From Candidatus Hydrogenedentota bacterium (GTDB lineage Bacteria; Hydrogenedentota; Hydrogenedentia; Hydrogenedentales; CAILVY01), in NCBI GenBank assembly GCA_029565395.1, contig JAKQOG010000231.1, forward strand, positions 1 through 33,667: a DNA stretch of 33,667 nt. Direction: 5' to 3'. The notes beneath the pieces are model-generated. The model saw only the letters and a program-made list of their open reading frames with translations, did not search any database and was not told where the DNA came from. This document shows positions 1-6,258 of this stretch, piece by piece. Position numbers and translations under genes: made by a program. Position 1 is the first letter of the stretch, and every line of letters starts with the position of its first letter.

Positions 1-253
1 ACTCAACTGGGCCGTAATCCCTTTAAAAATCAGTATAAATCAACGTTTTTCATTTTGCAAGTGTTTTCTTTTTAGCCCCGCTTTTCACCCCGTTGCGGTT
101 AGTCTAACCGGAAGGGTATTTCGAGGCACTCTAGTTGAAGAGTGTTTACAAGATACCCCTCATAGCAGTATGATTGCCCATGTCGCTAATGGGATAGTTG
201 CGAAACGCAGATAATCGGTATAAACTCGCAGCATGCATAAATGAGGGAAAAAC
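1..253. other. Left-edge non-coding stretch
   Basis: I see no gene here. It is fairly AT-rich and contains a perfect dyad, GGTTAG-T-CTAACC, at about 97-109, which could be a regulator or recombinase site. The last bases carry a Shine-Dalgarno-like GAGGG before the ATG at 254. I looked for another copy of the tRNA-Arg repeat that would mark the far end of element A and did not find one. Confidence 0.5.
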
Positions 254-607
254 ATGAGTACGATTGCTGTAATTTTCCTTGGTATTGTTGTAGGAATTTC
301 CTTTGAGCAAATTTTCTCCGTTATCATTTACTCGATAATAGCCGGACTATGTGTCATGTTGTTAGAACTATTAAAGGGAAGTCAAAAAGCAAACTCTATT
401 CGTCATCATCTTTATAGACTTGCTGAGTCAGAAGGGCTATCACCTACCAATGAAGACATAGAGCTTGATCTTCTGAATATTTCTATTGAACAACAATTTA
501 TCTATAGGTTTGAACTATTACCGTTTATAGCAGGAAGTATCGTTGTGACCATTTACGTATTGATACCATCTCTTTTGGCTTATGGTGTGAAATGCCTATT
601 GGGGTGA
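254..607 (+). CDS. Small membrane protein, unknown function
   Basis: This is a 117-aa protein I do not recognise. It has an N-terminal hydrophobic stretch (about residues 3-41, one or two membrane passes), a polar middle with acidic residues (about 42-85), and a C-terminal hydrophobic helix (about 88-113). A hairpin-like membrane protein with a cytoplasmic loop is the simplest reading. GAGGG lies about 8 nt before the ATG and supports this start. The gene is visibly more AT-rich than the chromosomal genes to the right, which fits recent acquisition. It is the leftmost gene and its operon context is unknown. Confidence 0.6.
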   Translation: MSTIAVIFLGIVVGISFEQIFSVIIYSIIAGLCVMLLELLKGSQKANSIRHHLYRLAESEGLSPTNEDIELDLLNISIEQQFIYRFELLPFIAGSIVVTIYVLIPSLLAYGVKCLLG

Positions 608-675
608 TATATGAATTTGTAAAGCGGTCTATTTCCCCCATGTTTACCTCAAGGTGGATGTTCTAGAAAATCTCC

Positions 676-704
676 TTGCCACCTTCATGTGTATGAGTTA
701 CAAT
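676..704 (+). promoter_or_regulatory. Sigma-70-like promoter of the 712 gene, leaderless
   Basis: TTGCCA (676-681), a 17-bp spacer and TACAAT (699-704). The ATG at 712 lies 7 nt after the -10 box, about where transcription should start, and no Shine-Dalgarno sequence is present. The transcript is therefore probably leaderless. Confidence 0.5.
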
Positions 705-711
705 CCGCAAC

Positions 712-1164
712 ATGAACAGTACGCAAAGATCATACAAACACCCGGACCAAATCCGTGACCGCTGGTTGTTGTTGCAAGTGATCAGCGGCAAAAGCCATCG
801 GCAGATTGCGGTAGATCTGGGTTGTAGCCGTCAGAACATCACTGTGAAATTGAAGAGACTACAACCCGTCTTGGACATCCTGTTAAACAAGGCAGTGGCG
901 AAGATGGCACGACAACGCCTTCGAGCACTTGGACTCGAATCGCCACGGCGACCGCAACCCCGGACACCGGAGGAGATAGCCGCTGTCGGGAGTCCAGCCA
1001 AAGTTGCCCATACCATCATGCGAGTACTCGGTCAGGACAAGGCCAGGGAAGTGGCGAAGAGGATCAACCACTCACTTAACTGCCGGAAGTATCGCCAGCG
1101 AGTGAAGGAGCGCACCGCTGCTGTAGCGTCGGTGTTTGAAAACTTCTCCGAATCCGATCAATGA
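712..1164 (+). CDS. Helix-turn-helix DNA-binding protein
   Basis: This 150-aa basic protein has an N-terminal helix-turn-helix at about residues 20-48. The core, SHRQIAVDLGCSRQNIT, resembles sigma-region-4 or MarR/LuxR-like HTH helices. The rest is Arg/Lys-rich and unrecognised, with a basic helix near residues 110-135. It is likely a transcriptional regulator or phage-type DNA-binding protein. No ribosome-binding site precedes the start; a promoter ending 7 nt upstream suggests a leaderless message. It stands alone on the plus strand and its 3' end faces the decayed minus-strand gene at 1269-1814, consistent with the ragged edge of a mobile region. The function beyond DNA binding is unknown. 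Confidence 0.6.
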   Translation: MNSTQRSYKHPDQIRDRWLLLQVISGKSHRQIAVDLGCSRQNITVKLKRLQPVLDILLNKAVAKMARQRLRALGLESPRRPQPRTPEEIAAVGSPAKVAHTIMRVLGQDKAREVAKRINHSLNCRKYRQRVKERTAAVASVFENFSESDQ

Positions 1165-1268
1165 CCTCGACGCGGGGGTGCCTTGGGGGGATGACGGCCT
1201 TCTCGTGTGAGCGATGATACTCACCCGCCAGAAATTTTAAGTTGGATGAAAAGTCCTGCTCTGCCGCC

Positions 1269-1814
1269 TTATACACCGGCAGCTTGGTTTCCCGCCTCTG
1301 ATACAAGACGTTTTGTGGTTTCGATTGCCAGAAGCCGGTCCCGTTGCTTTAGGACCTCCGCAGTGATGCTTTGATGGGTCTCTGGAAGCTGCGCGCGGGT
1401 CTGACGGCAATATCGCCCTGAGTAATGGCGGTCTAAGACGGCATTGGCAGCACTCAATCGATCCTTGTCTGCGGCATCGGGGTCATCCATTATGTGTTCA
1501 TAAATTCCCTGAGCCTTCTCCACCAATTCGTCTTACTTCTCCCGTATCCGCATTTCCCGCTGCATCCGCGCCAAACCGTGCGCGATGATCCAGTCCTGCA
1601 TAACAGGATAGGTCTGCACGGATTTCACAAAGTCCAGGTCCACGGCGTAGCATCTGGCAATTACGTGGTCCGCTTCCCCCGCAGCGAGGGCATAGCAGAT
1701 ATTTTGATGCAGTTCGGGGGCCGCCGAAAATGTCCGGTACGCCCACGCGCCCACCAGCGCCGGAAGGAGTGTTTCCTCATTCTGCATTGGGTATTCGTGC
1801 TCAACTTGTTCCAT
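1269..1814 (-). pseudogene. Broken small-terminase/HTH-like phage gene
   Basis: One reading frame runs from an ATG at 1814 (GAGGCG about 6 nt upstream) to 1269, but an in-frame TAA at 1533-1535 interrupts it after 93 codons. The first part contains an HTH-like segment (AAGEADHVIARCYAVD). The part after the stop reads like the C-terminal half of phage small terminases or terminase-associated HTH proteins, with a D-D-P-D-A-A-D-K-D-R-L-S-A-A-N-A-V-L-D-R-like stretch. A further shifted frame (1306 down to about 1170) may be a third fragment joined by a frameshift near 1300. I read this as a nonsense-mutated, decaying gene of element A. Two separate small ORFs (93 and 85 aa, the latter with a TTG start) are the alternative. 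Confidence 0.5.
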
Positions 1815-2005
1815 ATGTTCGCCTCTATTGTTTTAAAACCGGAATTGATTCGCGCACGCGCGCGGAAGGATGCCAAACCCCCTCTTTTTCCGGTGCGTGC
1901 TGCGCCAGAAGACGAGATCACACCCTTTGCCATATCAATGCCGCCCCCTACTATAAAAACGCCTCTGAGATTTAAAAACACGCATAAATGATCCTATGAG
2001 GTTCC

Positions 2006-2779
2006 TTAATGTGCCTCCTGCATTACCCCAACCATCAGGAATGGTGCTTTGGGTAGGTTTTGACCGGCTAACGCATTTTCTACAGCTATCTTCAATGCCA
2101 AGTCAGATGGACAATCTCGACTATCGTATGTCCGGGGCGTAGCTCCGAACACGTGTGTAACTTCAATTTCTTTTAAAACTCCATTGCCTCCATTACAATC
2201 CAAGACTCGAAGACTCTGTGTCAGTTCCCAACGTTGGGCTTTAGTGCGGGAATACGCTCCTCGTTTCCACAGGTGGCCGTTTTTTTCCAGCGCCCTAAGT
2301 ATCCGTGCAATTCTCTTGGGTTGGGTGTTCAGTTGACCGGCCAGCTTGTGTACTGGGAGGTAGAAGGTTGAGGTTGTCTGACTGAGTTGTTGCGCGATAT
2401 TCAGCACTCGCGCCGCATCGGTTTTGAATTGGGCGTTGGGATATTTCCCCTTCAATTCGACCTCGACGGGAGCAGCAGCAGCAGCAGCTATTGGGTCAAT
2501 GCCTGCCGGTAGTCGAATTTTATCCCACGCATCCCATACCTGCTCAGTCAATTCATCGGCATTCATTTCGTAATCATCGGCAATCTGCTTTAAAAAATCC
2601 TCAAACCGATTGAGATCAACCCGCGCAGGATCATAACCGTGCGCCAACAGCACTCCCTGAACACGGCGCGCCAAGTCAAAGCCGAATCGCCAGAACATGT
2701 CATCATCCAACACCACGGGATCACGATTTAGGGAATCATCCAGATCCTGCCAGAAATCATTACCGCGATTGGTGCCCAT
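2006..2779 (-). CDS. Winged-helix-like phage protein, possibly replication-related
   Basis: This is a 257-aa protein. The N-terminal half is acidic and helical. An alanine run sits near residue 105, and the segment at about 140-190 (PVHKLAGQLNTQPKRIARIL followed by a basic stretch) looks like a winged helix-turn-helix. The frame is open further upstream, but the ATG at 2779 has GCGAGG a few bases before it and starts directly after the stop of the Cys-rich gene, so I chose it. Position and architecture resemble small DNA-binding replication or regulatory proteins of phage satellites, but I do not recognise the family. It is the distal gene of the 3535-to-2006 operon. Confidence 0.6.
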   Translation of the reverse strand: MGTNRGNDFWQDLDDSLNRDPVVLDDDMFWRFGFDLARRVQGVLLAHGYDPARVDLNRFEDFLKQIADDYEMNADELTEQVWDAWDKIRLPAGIDPIAAAAAAPVEVELKGKYPNAQFKTDAARVLNIAQQLSQTTSTFYLPVHKLAGQLNTQPKRIARILRALEKNGHLWKRGAYSRTKAQRWELTQSLRVLDCNGGNGVLKEIEVTHVFGATPRTYDSRDCPSDLALKIAVENALAGQNLPKAPFLMVGVMQEAH

Positions 2780-2780
2780 T

Positions 2781-3203
2781 TTAGCCTCGCTTTCCATCGG
2801 GGGGCTGCAATGATAGGGGTTGCTCTGCGTTCGTGGATTCTGGCTTCGCGAGTCCCGATAAATCAGCCCTTTTTGAACGGATGGCTGAACCCACCGGCCA
2901 GTGGCCATTACGGAAGCAGTAAAGATCGCAGTTAACGCTTGGACAACCGGGTACATAGTTTGGGTGGTGGTTCATGCAGACCCGGATACACTCTTTACGG
3001 ATGGCCTGCAACCGGGTGCATTTCTCATGGCCATGACTCCAATCAGGTTTATGACCACGCCCCATTCTGAATGGGAATATTTCGCATTTATCGGAAGTAG
3101 CTGTGCAATTGCGGATCTCGGCAAGATCGCCACAGACGCATTCGAGGCACTTACGACGGATCGCCTCAACGGGGGAAAGTCGGGTTTGTTTTCTGGTTTT
3201 CAT
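2781..3203 (-). CDS. Cys-rich phage-type protein (putative metal binding)
   Basis: This 140-aa protein has a striking set of cysteines. The first cluster is CLECVCGD, then an I-R-N-C segment, and the cluster ends in an F-P-F-R-M-G-like motif. A second cluster (CTRLQAIRKECIRVCMNHH, then C and C-D-L-Y-C) repeats the arrangement. The pattern (Cys pairs, an x-R-x-C step, then a [FYW]-P-[FL]-R-x-G ending) is shared with the protein at 8492-8692 in element B, so the two elements carry members of the same family. Structural zinc or iron-sulfur binding is plausible but not proven. It lies 2 bp after the DUF1580-type gene and 1 bp before the 2006-2779 gene, so the three form one operon. Confidence 0.6.
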   Translation of the reverse strand: MKTRKQTRLSPVEAIRRKCLECVCGDLAEIRNCTATSDKCEIFPFRMGRGHKPDWSHGHEKCTRLQAIRKECIRVCMNHHPNYVPGCPSVNCDLYCFRNGHWPVGSAIRSKRADLSGLAKPESTNAEQPLSLQPPDGKRG

Positions 3204-3205
3204 GT

Positions 3206-3535
3206 TCAGATCCCCGCTTTGGCCAGCCGTGCATTAGCTTGGGCGATGGCCTTTTGCCGCTGGGCAGTTGTCCGCGTACGAAGAGACGGTCCTGGCTGAT
3301 GTTTGGGCGTGTTGAAGTATCGGAGATCGGCGTCGGTTAGTGTCTGTAGGAAGGTATCCAGATCGGACTCTTTAACATATATCTTCCCGCCGATCCGCGT
3401 GTGTTCCAGGCGAACACGCTCGCCATTCCGGGACTTTATCCCCTTACGGCACCACCTCCAAACCGCTGAAACATGGGGGCGGCCAGGGAGGGTTGCGGAT
3501 ACTTCGGACATCGTTTTGTATGCTGTCGTTTCCAT
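3206..3535 (-). CDS. DUF1580-type HTH (excisionase/regulator-like) protein
   Basis: This 109-aa protein matches the DUF1580 pattern: an N-terminal segment with RPHVSAVWRWCRKGIKSRNG, then a basic beta segment (RLEHTRIGGKIYV), then ESDLDTFLQTL. This layout is the MerR/AlpA/excisionase-like winged helix common in mobile elements of Planctomycetota. The likely roles are directionality factor for integrase A or activator of the downstream operon (inference). AAAGG lies about 6 nt before the ATG. It is first in the operon 3535 to 2006. Directly upstream are a dyad, ACTTGCG-N10-CGCAAGT, and 10-bp-phased AGTCACA repeats, which are good candidate binding sites. Confidence 0.7.
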   Translation of the reverse strand: METTAYKTMSEVSATLPGRPHVSAVWRWCRKGIKSRNGERVRLEHTRIGGKIYVKESDLDTFLQTLTDADLRYFNTPKHQPGPSLRTRTTAQRQKAIAQANARLAKAGI

Positions 3536-3552
3536 AAAAACCTTTCTGCGCT

Positions 3553-3576
3553 ACTTGCGCGTTGTCTATCGCAAGT
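3553..3576 (-). promoter_or_regulatory. Operator-like dyad upstream of the DUF1580-type gene
   Basis: A perfect 7-bp inverted repeat, ACTTGCG / CGCAAGT, with a 10-bp spacer. It begins 18 bp upstream of the start codon at 3535. The geometry fits a dimeric regulator contacting two successive major grooves. No function is demonstrated. Confidence 0.45.
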
Positions 3577-3600
3577 GTTGCATCTCGTGCGCGAAAGGTA

Positions 3601-3638
3601 TATGGACTTAATGTGACTCAATGTGACTATTTGTGACT
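3601..3638 (-). repeat. 10-bp-phased AGTCACA repeats
   Basis: On the plus strand TGTGACT occurs at 3612-3618, 3622-3628 and 3632-3638, exactly 10 bp apart. A degenerate copy (ATGGACT) sits one further step left. They span the stop codon of the 3627-4301 gene and lie 77-103 bp upstream of the DUF1580-type start. One-turn phasing suggests cooperative protein binding or iterons. Confidence 0.5.
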
Positions 3639-4301
3639 CTTGGCGGGAGAGACAAAAACAGAGGGGACAAAATATCCTCTACGCCCAACATTACTAATTT
3701 CAGCGTTGTATTTTGTTTTCAGTTTTGGAAGGATTTTTCTGCGCAAATTATCCTCAGAAATTACTTGTTCCATTTCCTCCGATACGTTAGTTGCCCATGT
3801 TTTGCCAGGTAACTTTTTCCCTTTTCGTGATGATTCATAAAGAACTTTATAAGCGATATATTCGAGTCCATCACGTTCACCCATAGGAAAATCCTGTGGT
3901 CGTAATGGTGAAGGTTTGAGAATAGACTTGCCAGCCTTTGGTAGGGCGATTTTTGCTGCGAGGTTATAGTAAGCGTTCTGCAAAGTAGTACCGTTCTCGG
4001 CCCACATTCTTTTCATCTCTTTGCGAACATATTCCCGCTGGCTGCTTCCTTCACCCCAATCGGATTCCAAACCTTGAGCAAGATGGTGAAAGCAATCACT
4101 CCACTTTAGTAGTGCCGCCAAAGCCTCCTGTACTCTGTCTTCCTTCAATGAAACCGCTATTTTGATAAGGGGATCAATTTCTTCTAAAAGGGAAATGATT
4201 GTGTTTGTGTCTATCAGTGCGTCTGCGTCTTGCTTCAGAAATATCCCAAGATCATATAATCGTTTTGTGAATTCAACGATTGCAATTTTCTTTTCGGACA
4301 T
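3627..4301 (-). CDS. Unrecognised 224-aa protein, element A cargo candidate
   Basis: I do not recognise this protein. It is soluble and largely helical, with a central stretch around residues 70-140 rich in charged and aromatic residues, and a basic C-terminal region (about 165-215, including LRRKILPKLKTKY) that could form a winged helix. The frame is open upstream to 4400. I chose the ATG at 4301 because GAAGG precedes it by about 9 nt and the upstream residues look non-coding. It lies between the integrase and the regulator operon, a position often used for accessory cargo in small phage islands; a role in host or phage interference is only a guess. Confidence 0.55.
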   Translation of the reverse strand: MSEKKIAIVEFTKRLYDLGIFLKQDADALIDTNTIISLLEEIDPLIKIAVSLKEDRVQEALAALLKWSDCFHHLAQGLESDWGEGSSQREYVRKEMKRMWAENGTTLQNAYYNLAAKIALPKAGKSILKPSPLRPQDFPMGERDGLEYIAYKVLYESSRKGKKLPGKTWATNVSEEMEQVISEDNLRRKILPKLKTKYNAEISNVGRRGYFVPSVFVSPAKSHK

Positions 4302-4400
4302 CCGGCGATACCTTCGCATACGGTATCCGCATTGTTGAAAAGCACCGGGTGCGGGTGGTGCGGTTCCACTTTTCGGCTCGCGAAAACCTAGCCCCGGCAC

Positions 4401-4425
4401 AAAAAAGTATACTTGCTGTGCAAGT
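4401..4425 (-). terminator. Rho-independent terminator after integrase A
   Basis: Read on the minus strand, a 6-bp perfect stem ACTTGC / GCAAGT with a 3-nt loop is followed within 4 nt by six T residues. It lies 3 bp after the integrase A stop codon. Confidence 0.65.
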
Positions 4426-4427
4426 GC

Positions 4428-5609
4428 TTATCCAATCTGCGCCGCTACTTCAATGGCGCGCGCGGTATTTGTCTCGGCGTAAATTTGGGTTACATCGGCA
4501 TGCGCATGCCCCAAGAGTACTTGGGCAGCCTCCAGCCCATATTCCCGTCTGACGTTGGTTGCGAAGCTGTGCCTTAATCTATTTGGACTCCACGCCGGTA
4601 TAATGTTGTCCTTTCTGCCCTCTGCTATTTCCCTTGCGTTGAATTTATCAACAGCCCGTTTGATTGCGCGCCGATAGCTGGCCACATCGTAGTGATCCCG
4701 GATCTGGCGTTCAGTCATAGGTTCTGGCACGGGCTGATGCCGATGCTTTTCACAAGCAGCATATCGTTGCTGTTCTGCTTCACGGGCAGAAAATAAACAT
4801 GCCGATATGGGCCTATCTTGCATGAATTCCCGCAAAATGGTTTGCGCGCGCGGTCCAAAATGTAAACAACGTTCCCGGCCTCGATAGCTTGTTTTGTGTT
4901 CTGACAGCCGCACCATCCAGACTTTGCCCGATGTGTCGATATCTATGGCGCGTAGTTTCAACAATTCCGCTGGACGGGCGCCGCAAAGAAGCTGCAAATC
5001 AATCAATGCCCGTACTTGGCGGGATACCAACGGCCTCACAAGGTCAATATGGCTTTGTGGAACAGGGCGAACCGCTTCTGATTCGACAGCCTCACTCCGG
5101 CCAGCTTGCAATCCGGTAACGCATTGGATGGCTTGGTATGTGGTAACTGGAATCATGCCCTCGGAAACGGCCCATTTAAAAACGTGGCGGATAACTCGGA
5201 TTCGTTTATTTATGCCCGTCCGTGTCAACCCGCTCGAAATCATCCCCGCCCGGATTGCTTTCAGTTGCAGAGGAGTAAACTCGATAACGGGCAGATCCCC
5301 ATAAACAGCCTTTAATGGTTTCAAAGAATACGTGACCACATCCATCTGCCCGGTTGGTCTGCCATCGGGGTGCCGATAATGAATTTCGGCGTGGTCCATG
5401 AACGCGGCGCACATTTCCGCGATAGTGATTTCCGATGGTGAAACAGGCACGCGCCTGTTATTGGCCAACCATTCCTGGACAGTGCGGTCATAGCGTTGCT
5501 TGGTTTTTGGGTCATCGTACCGGCCTAAATAGTAACGATGATTGTTGAGTTCAACATAGCCTTGGTGGGTGGGTTTGTGGTGTCTAAACTTCGGGATTTT
5601 GGCGCTCAT
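4428..5609 (-). CDS. Tyrosine recombinase/integrase of element A
   Basis: This 393-aa tyrosine-family site-specific recombinase would catalyse integration and excision of element A. The N-terminal arm-binding region is residues 1-60, the SAM-like core-binding domain about 60-165, and the catalytic domain about 185-390. Catalytic residues visible are R212 (CGARPAELLKLR), K239 (EHKTSYRG), R346 (NRLRHSFAT), H368 (LLGHAHADVT) and nucleophile Y377 (IYAE). The usual first His of the HxxR box is Asn343, a substitution I recall from related integrases. GGAGG 8 nt before the ATG at 5609 favours this start over 5624. A terminator follows directly. The gene reads away from the tRNA-Arg relic 130 bp upstream, which implies the tRNA was its integration site. 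Confidence 0.9.
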   Translation of the reverse strand: MSAKIPKFRHHKPTHQGYVELNNHRYYLGRYDDPKTKQRYDRTVQEWLANNRRVPVSPSEITIAEMCAAFMDHAEIHYRHPDGRPTGQMDVVTYSLKPLKAVYGDLPVIEFTPLQLKAIRAGMISSGLTRTGINKRIRVIRHVFKWAVSEGMIPVTTYQAIQCVTGLQAGRSEAVESEAVRPVPQSHIDLVRPLVSRQVRALIDLQLLCGARPAELLKLRAIDIDTSGKVWMVRLSEHKTSYRGRERCLHFGPRAQTILREFMQDRPISACLFSAREAEQQRYAACEKHRHQPVPEPMTERQIRDHYDVASYRRAIKRAVDKFNAREIAEGRKDNIIPAWSPNRLRHSFATNVRREYGLEAAQVLLGHAHADVTQIYAETNTARAIEVAAQIG

Positions 5610-5638
5610 GTTTGCGGCCTCCAAATGCTTTGAAACGG

Positions 5639-5721
5639 GTACTAAGTGGTAGTACTAACCGTTTCGTTCCTTGGATTACAGCCGCAATGCCGCCTGGGCG
5701 GGTATCAGGTAACTGCCTGAT
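5639..5721. promoter_or_regulatory. Int A upstream region: GTACTAA repeats and a short hairpin
   Basis: GTACTAA occurs twice in direct orientation (5639-5645 and 5652-5658, 13 bp apart), the second inside a TAGTACTA palindrome. A perfect 6-bp dyad ATCAGG / CCTGAT lies at 5704-5721. The location, between the integrase A start and the tRNA-derived repeat, suggests arm-type recombinase sites or the integrase promoter/operator. Confidence 0.35.
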
Positions 5722-5737
5722 TCGACTTAGTTTAAAC

Positions 5738-5790
5738 TATGGCGCGCCCGGCGAGACTCGAACTCACGACCCCTTGCTCCGGAGGCAAGT
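5738..5790. repeat. Left att repeat: relic of the tRNA-Arg 3' half
   Basis: These 53 bp are identical to 14734-14786. On the minus strand they correspond to the tRNA from the 5' side of the anticodon stem through the 3' CCA plus two bases. The flanks diverge immediately (C versus T on the left, A versus G on the right). The relic lacks the D arm and 5' acceptor strand and is not a functional tRNA. The strand exchange probably falls in the anticodon stem-loop, as is usual for tRNA-targeting tyrosine recombinases. Confidence 0.9.
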
Positions 5791-5974
5791 ATCCACGAGT
5801 TGTAAGGGCTTAGGGGACAATGACTTACAAAGCGGGGAAAATCTTGTTACCCCAACGGTTACCCCACAGATTGAAAAGGGGGCGATTCTGGAAGCACTCC
5901 GGGGCATGGGCCGGGATGAACTCTTGACCCTCTTGGCGGATGTGCTGGCGGACAAAGACGGGGGGCGGGCATGA
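5791..5974 (+). other. Orphan coding segment: alternative integrase C-terminus used in the excised circle
   Basis: The frame that crosses the left repeat (5738-5790) is the same frame in which integrase B crosses the right repeat (14734-14786). Joining 13144-14786 to 5791-5974, as excision would do, gives 1827 nt, exactly 609 codons without a stop. The segment adds 60 residues, including V-T-P-T-V-T-P and an amphipathic helix (AILEALRGMGRDELLTLLAD). It has no in-frame ATG, GTG or TTG after the repeat, so it is not obviously a gene of its own. The integrated chromosome leaves it separated from the integrase. The stop TGA overlaps the ATG of the next ORF. Confidence 0.7.
5846..5866 (+). repeat. 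Right-arm attP repeat: two GTTACCCCA units
   Basis: Two direct GTTACCCCA units separated by 3 bp, 55 bp from the att core. The 21-bp block is identical to 14578-14598 on the other side of the core in the circular form. They are candidate arm-type integrase binding sites that also encode V-T-P-T-V-T-P. Confidence 0.6.
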
Positions 5975-6108
5975 GGTATATGGAACCGCCAGAAGATATG
6001 ACGGAAACAATCCGGGAAATGTTGGAAGAAAACCTACCGCGCCTGATTGAGATGGAAAAAGAAAATCTACCGCGCCTGATTGATTTGGAAGAAATCTGGC
6101 AGGTTTAA
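5971..6108 (+). CDS. 45-aa acidic small protein with a repeated heptapeptide
   Basis: This short ORF overlaps the stop of the preceding coding segment by ATGA, a translational-coupling signature. The protein is acidic and helical and contains ENLPRLI twice (about residues 20-26 and 31-37) in an 11-residue repeat. I do not recognise it. Small size and position next to the recombination site make an excisionase-like or integrase-partner role possible, but no HTH is evident. In the excised circle it would be the third gene of an XRE-integrase-orf45 unit; in the integrated state it is cut off from that promoter. Confidence 0.55.
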   Translation: MRYMEPPEDMTETIREMLEENLPRLIEMEKENLPRLIDLEEIWQV

Positions 6109-6169
6109 ATTGAACCATAGAAAAATTGAACGGACAAATGTGTTAAAATATTTCTTGTAATTGCTTTTG

Positions 6170-6223
6170 CCGGGGCTTAGGCTGACGGGCCGAAAATCGG
6201 GAACCGTACCCGATCCGCCCCGG
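6170..6223 (+). promoter_or_regulatory. Nested hairpin in the leader of the 433-aa gene
   Basis: An outer stem CCGGGG (6170-6175) / CCCCGG (6218-6223) encloses a perfect inner stem ATCGGG (6196-6201) / CCCGAT (6209-6214). CTGACGGG occurs at 6182 and again at 6242 near the ribosome-binding site. No T-run follows, so it is not an ordinary terminator. A structured mRNA leader or protein-binding site is possible; it matches no riboswitch I know. Confidence 0.4.
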
Positions 6224-6258
6224 TTCATTAAATACGGGCACCTGACGGGGGTGAAGCA

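Larger units (their letters stand above)
1269..5737. mobile_element. Element A: older integrated element next to tRNA-Arg relic (partial, approximate)
   Basis: All genes from 1814 down to 4428 are on the minus strand and phage-like: a small-terminase-like relic, a winged-helix protein, a Cys-rich protein, a DUF1580-type HTH protein, an unknown protein and a tyrosine integrase. The integrase start is about 130 bp from the tRNA-Arg-derived repeat at 5738. Before element B inserted, that repeat was the intact tRNA, so integrase A would have sat directly beside the tRNA 3' end, the usual arrangement for a tRNA-integrated island. The left limit is a guess, since no second att copy is visible; the true end may lie outside the window or have been lost. 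Confidence 0.5.

Noticed and set aside
97..109. The GGTTAG-T-CTAACC dyad as the matching end of element A, by likeness to the site at 5648-5660
   Set aside because: Only CTAACC and GGT are shared, too little to call a repeat pair.
1661..1981. A 106-codon minus-strand ORF overlapping the broken small-terminase-like gene
   Set aside because: The part inside 1661-1814 is a shadow of the other frame, and the composition (many Arg, Gly, Ser) is not protein-like.
2780..2956. N-terminal extension of the 2006-2779 protein
   Set aside because: It lies out of frame over the Cys-rich gene, whose cysteine pattern is clearly real, and has no ribosome-binding site.
2901..3299. A plus-strand ORF of 132 codons
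   Set aside because: It is antisense to the Cys-rich and DUF1580-type genes and shows no recognisable motifs.
4411..4425. An att site of element A, because ACTTGC / GCAAGT resembles the tRNA anticodon stem
   Set aside because: The match covers only the stem. The T-run and position right after the integrase stop are fully explained by a terminator.
5738..5790. A second tRNA gene
   Set aside because: It has only the 3' half from the anticodon stem on; the D arm and 5' acceptor strand are missing.
5612..5974. A 120-codon open frame across the left att repeat, as a stand-alone gene
   Set aside because: Its first 42 codons are non-coding sequence upstream of integrase A and its middle is the tRNA antisense peptide. 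Only 5791-5974 looks coding, and it makes sense as the integrase tail.
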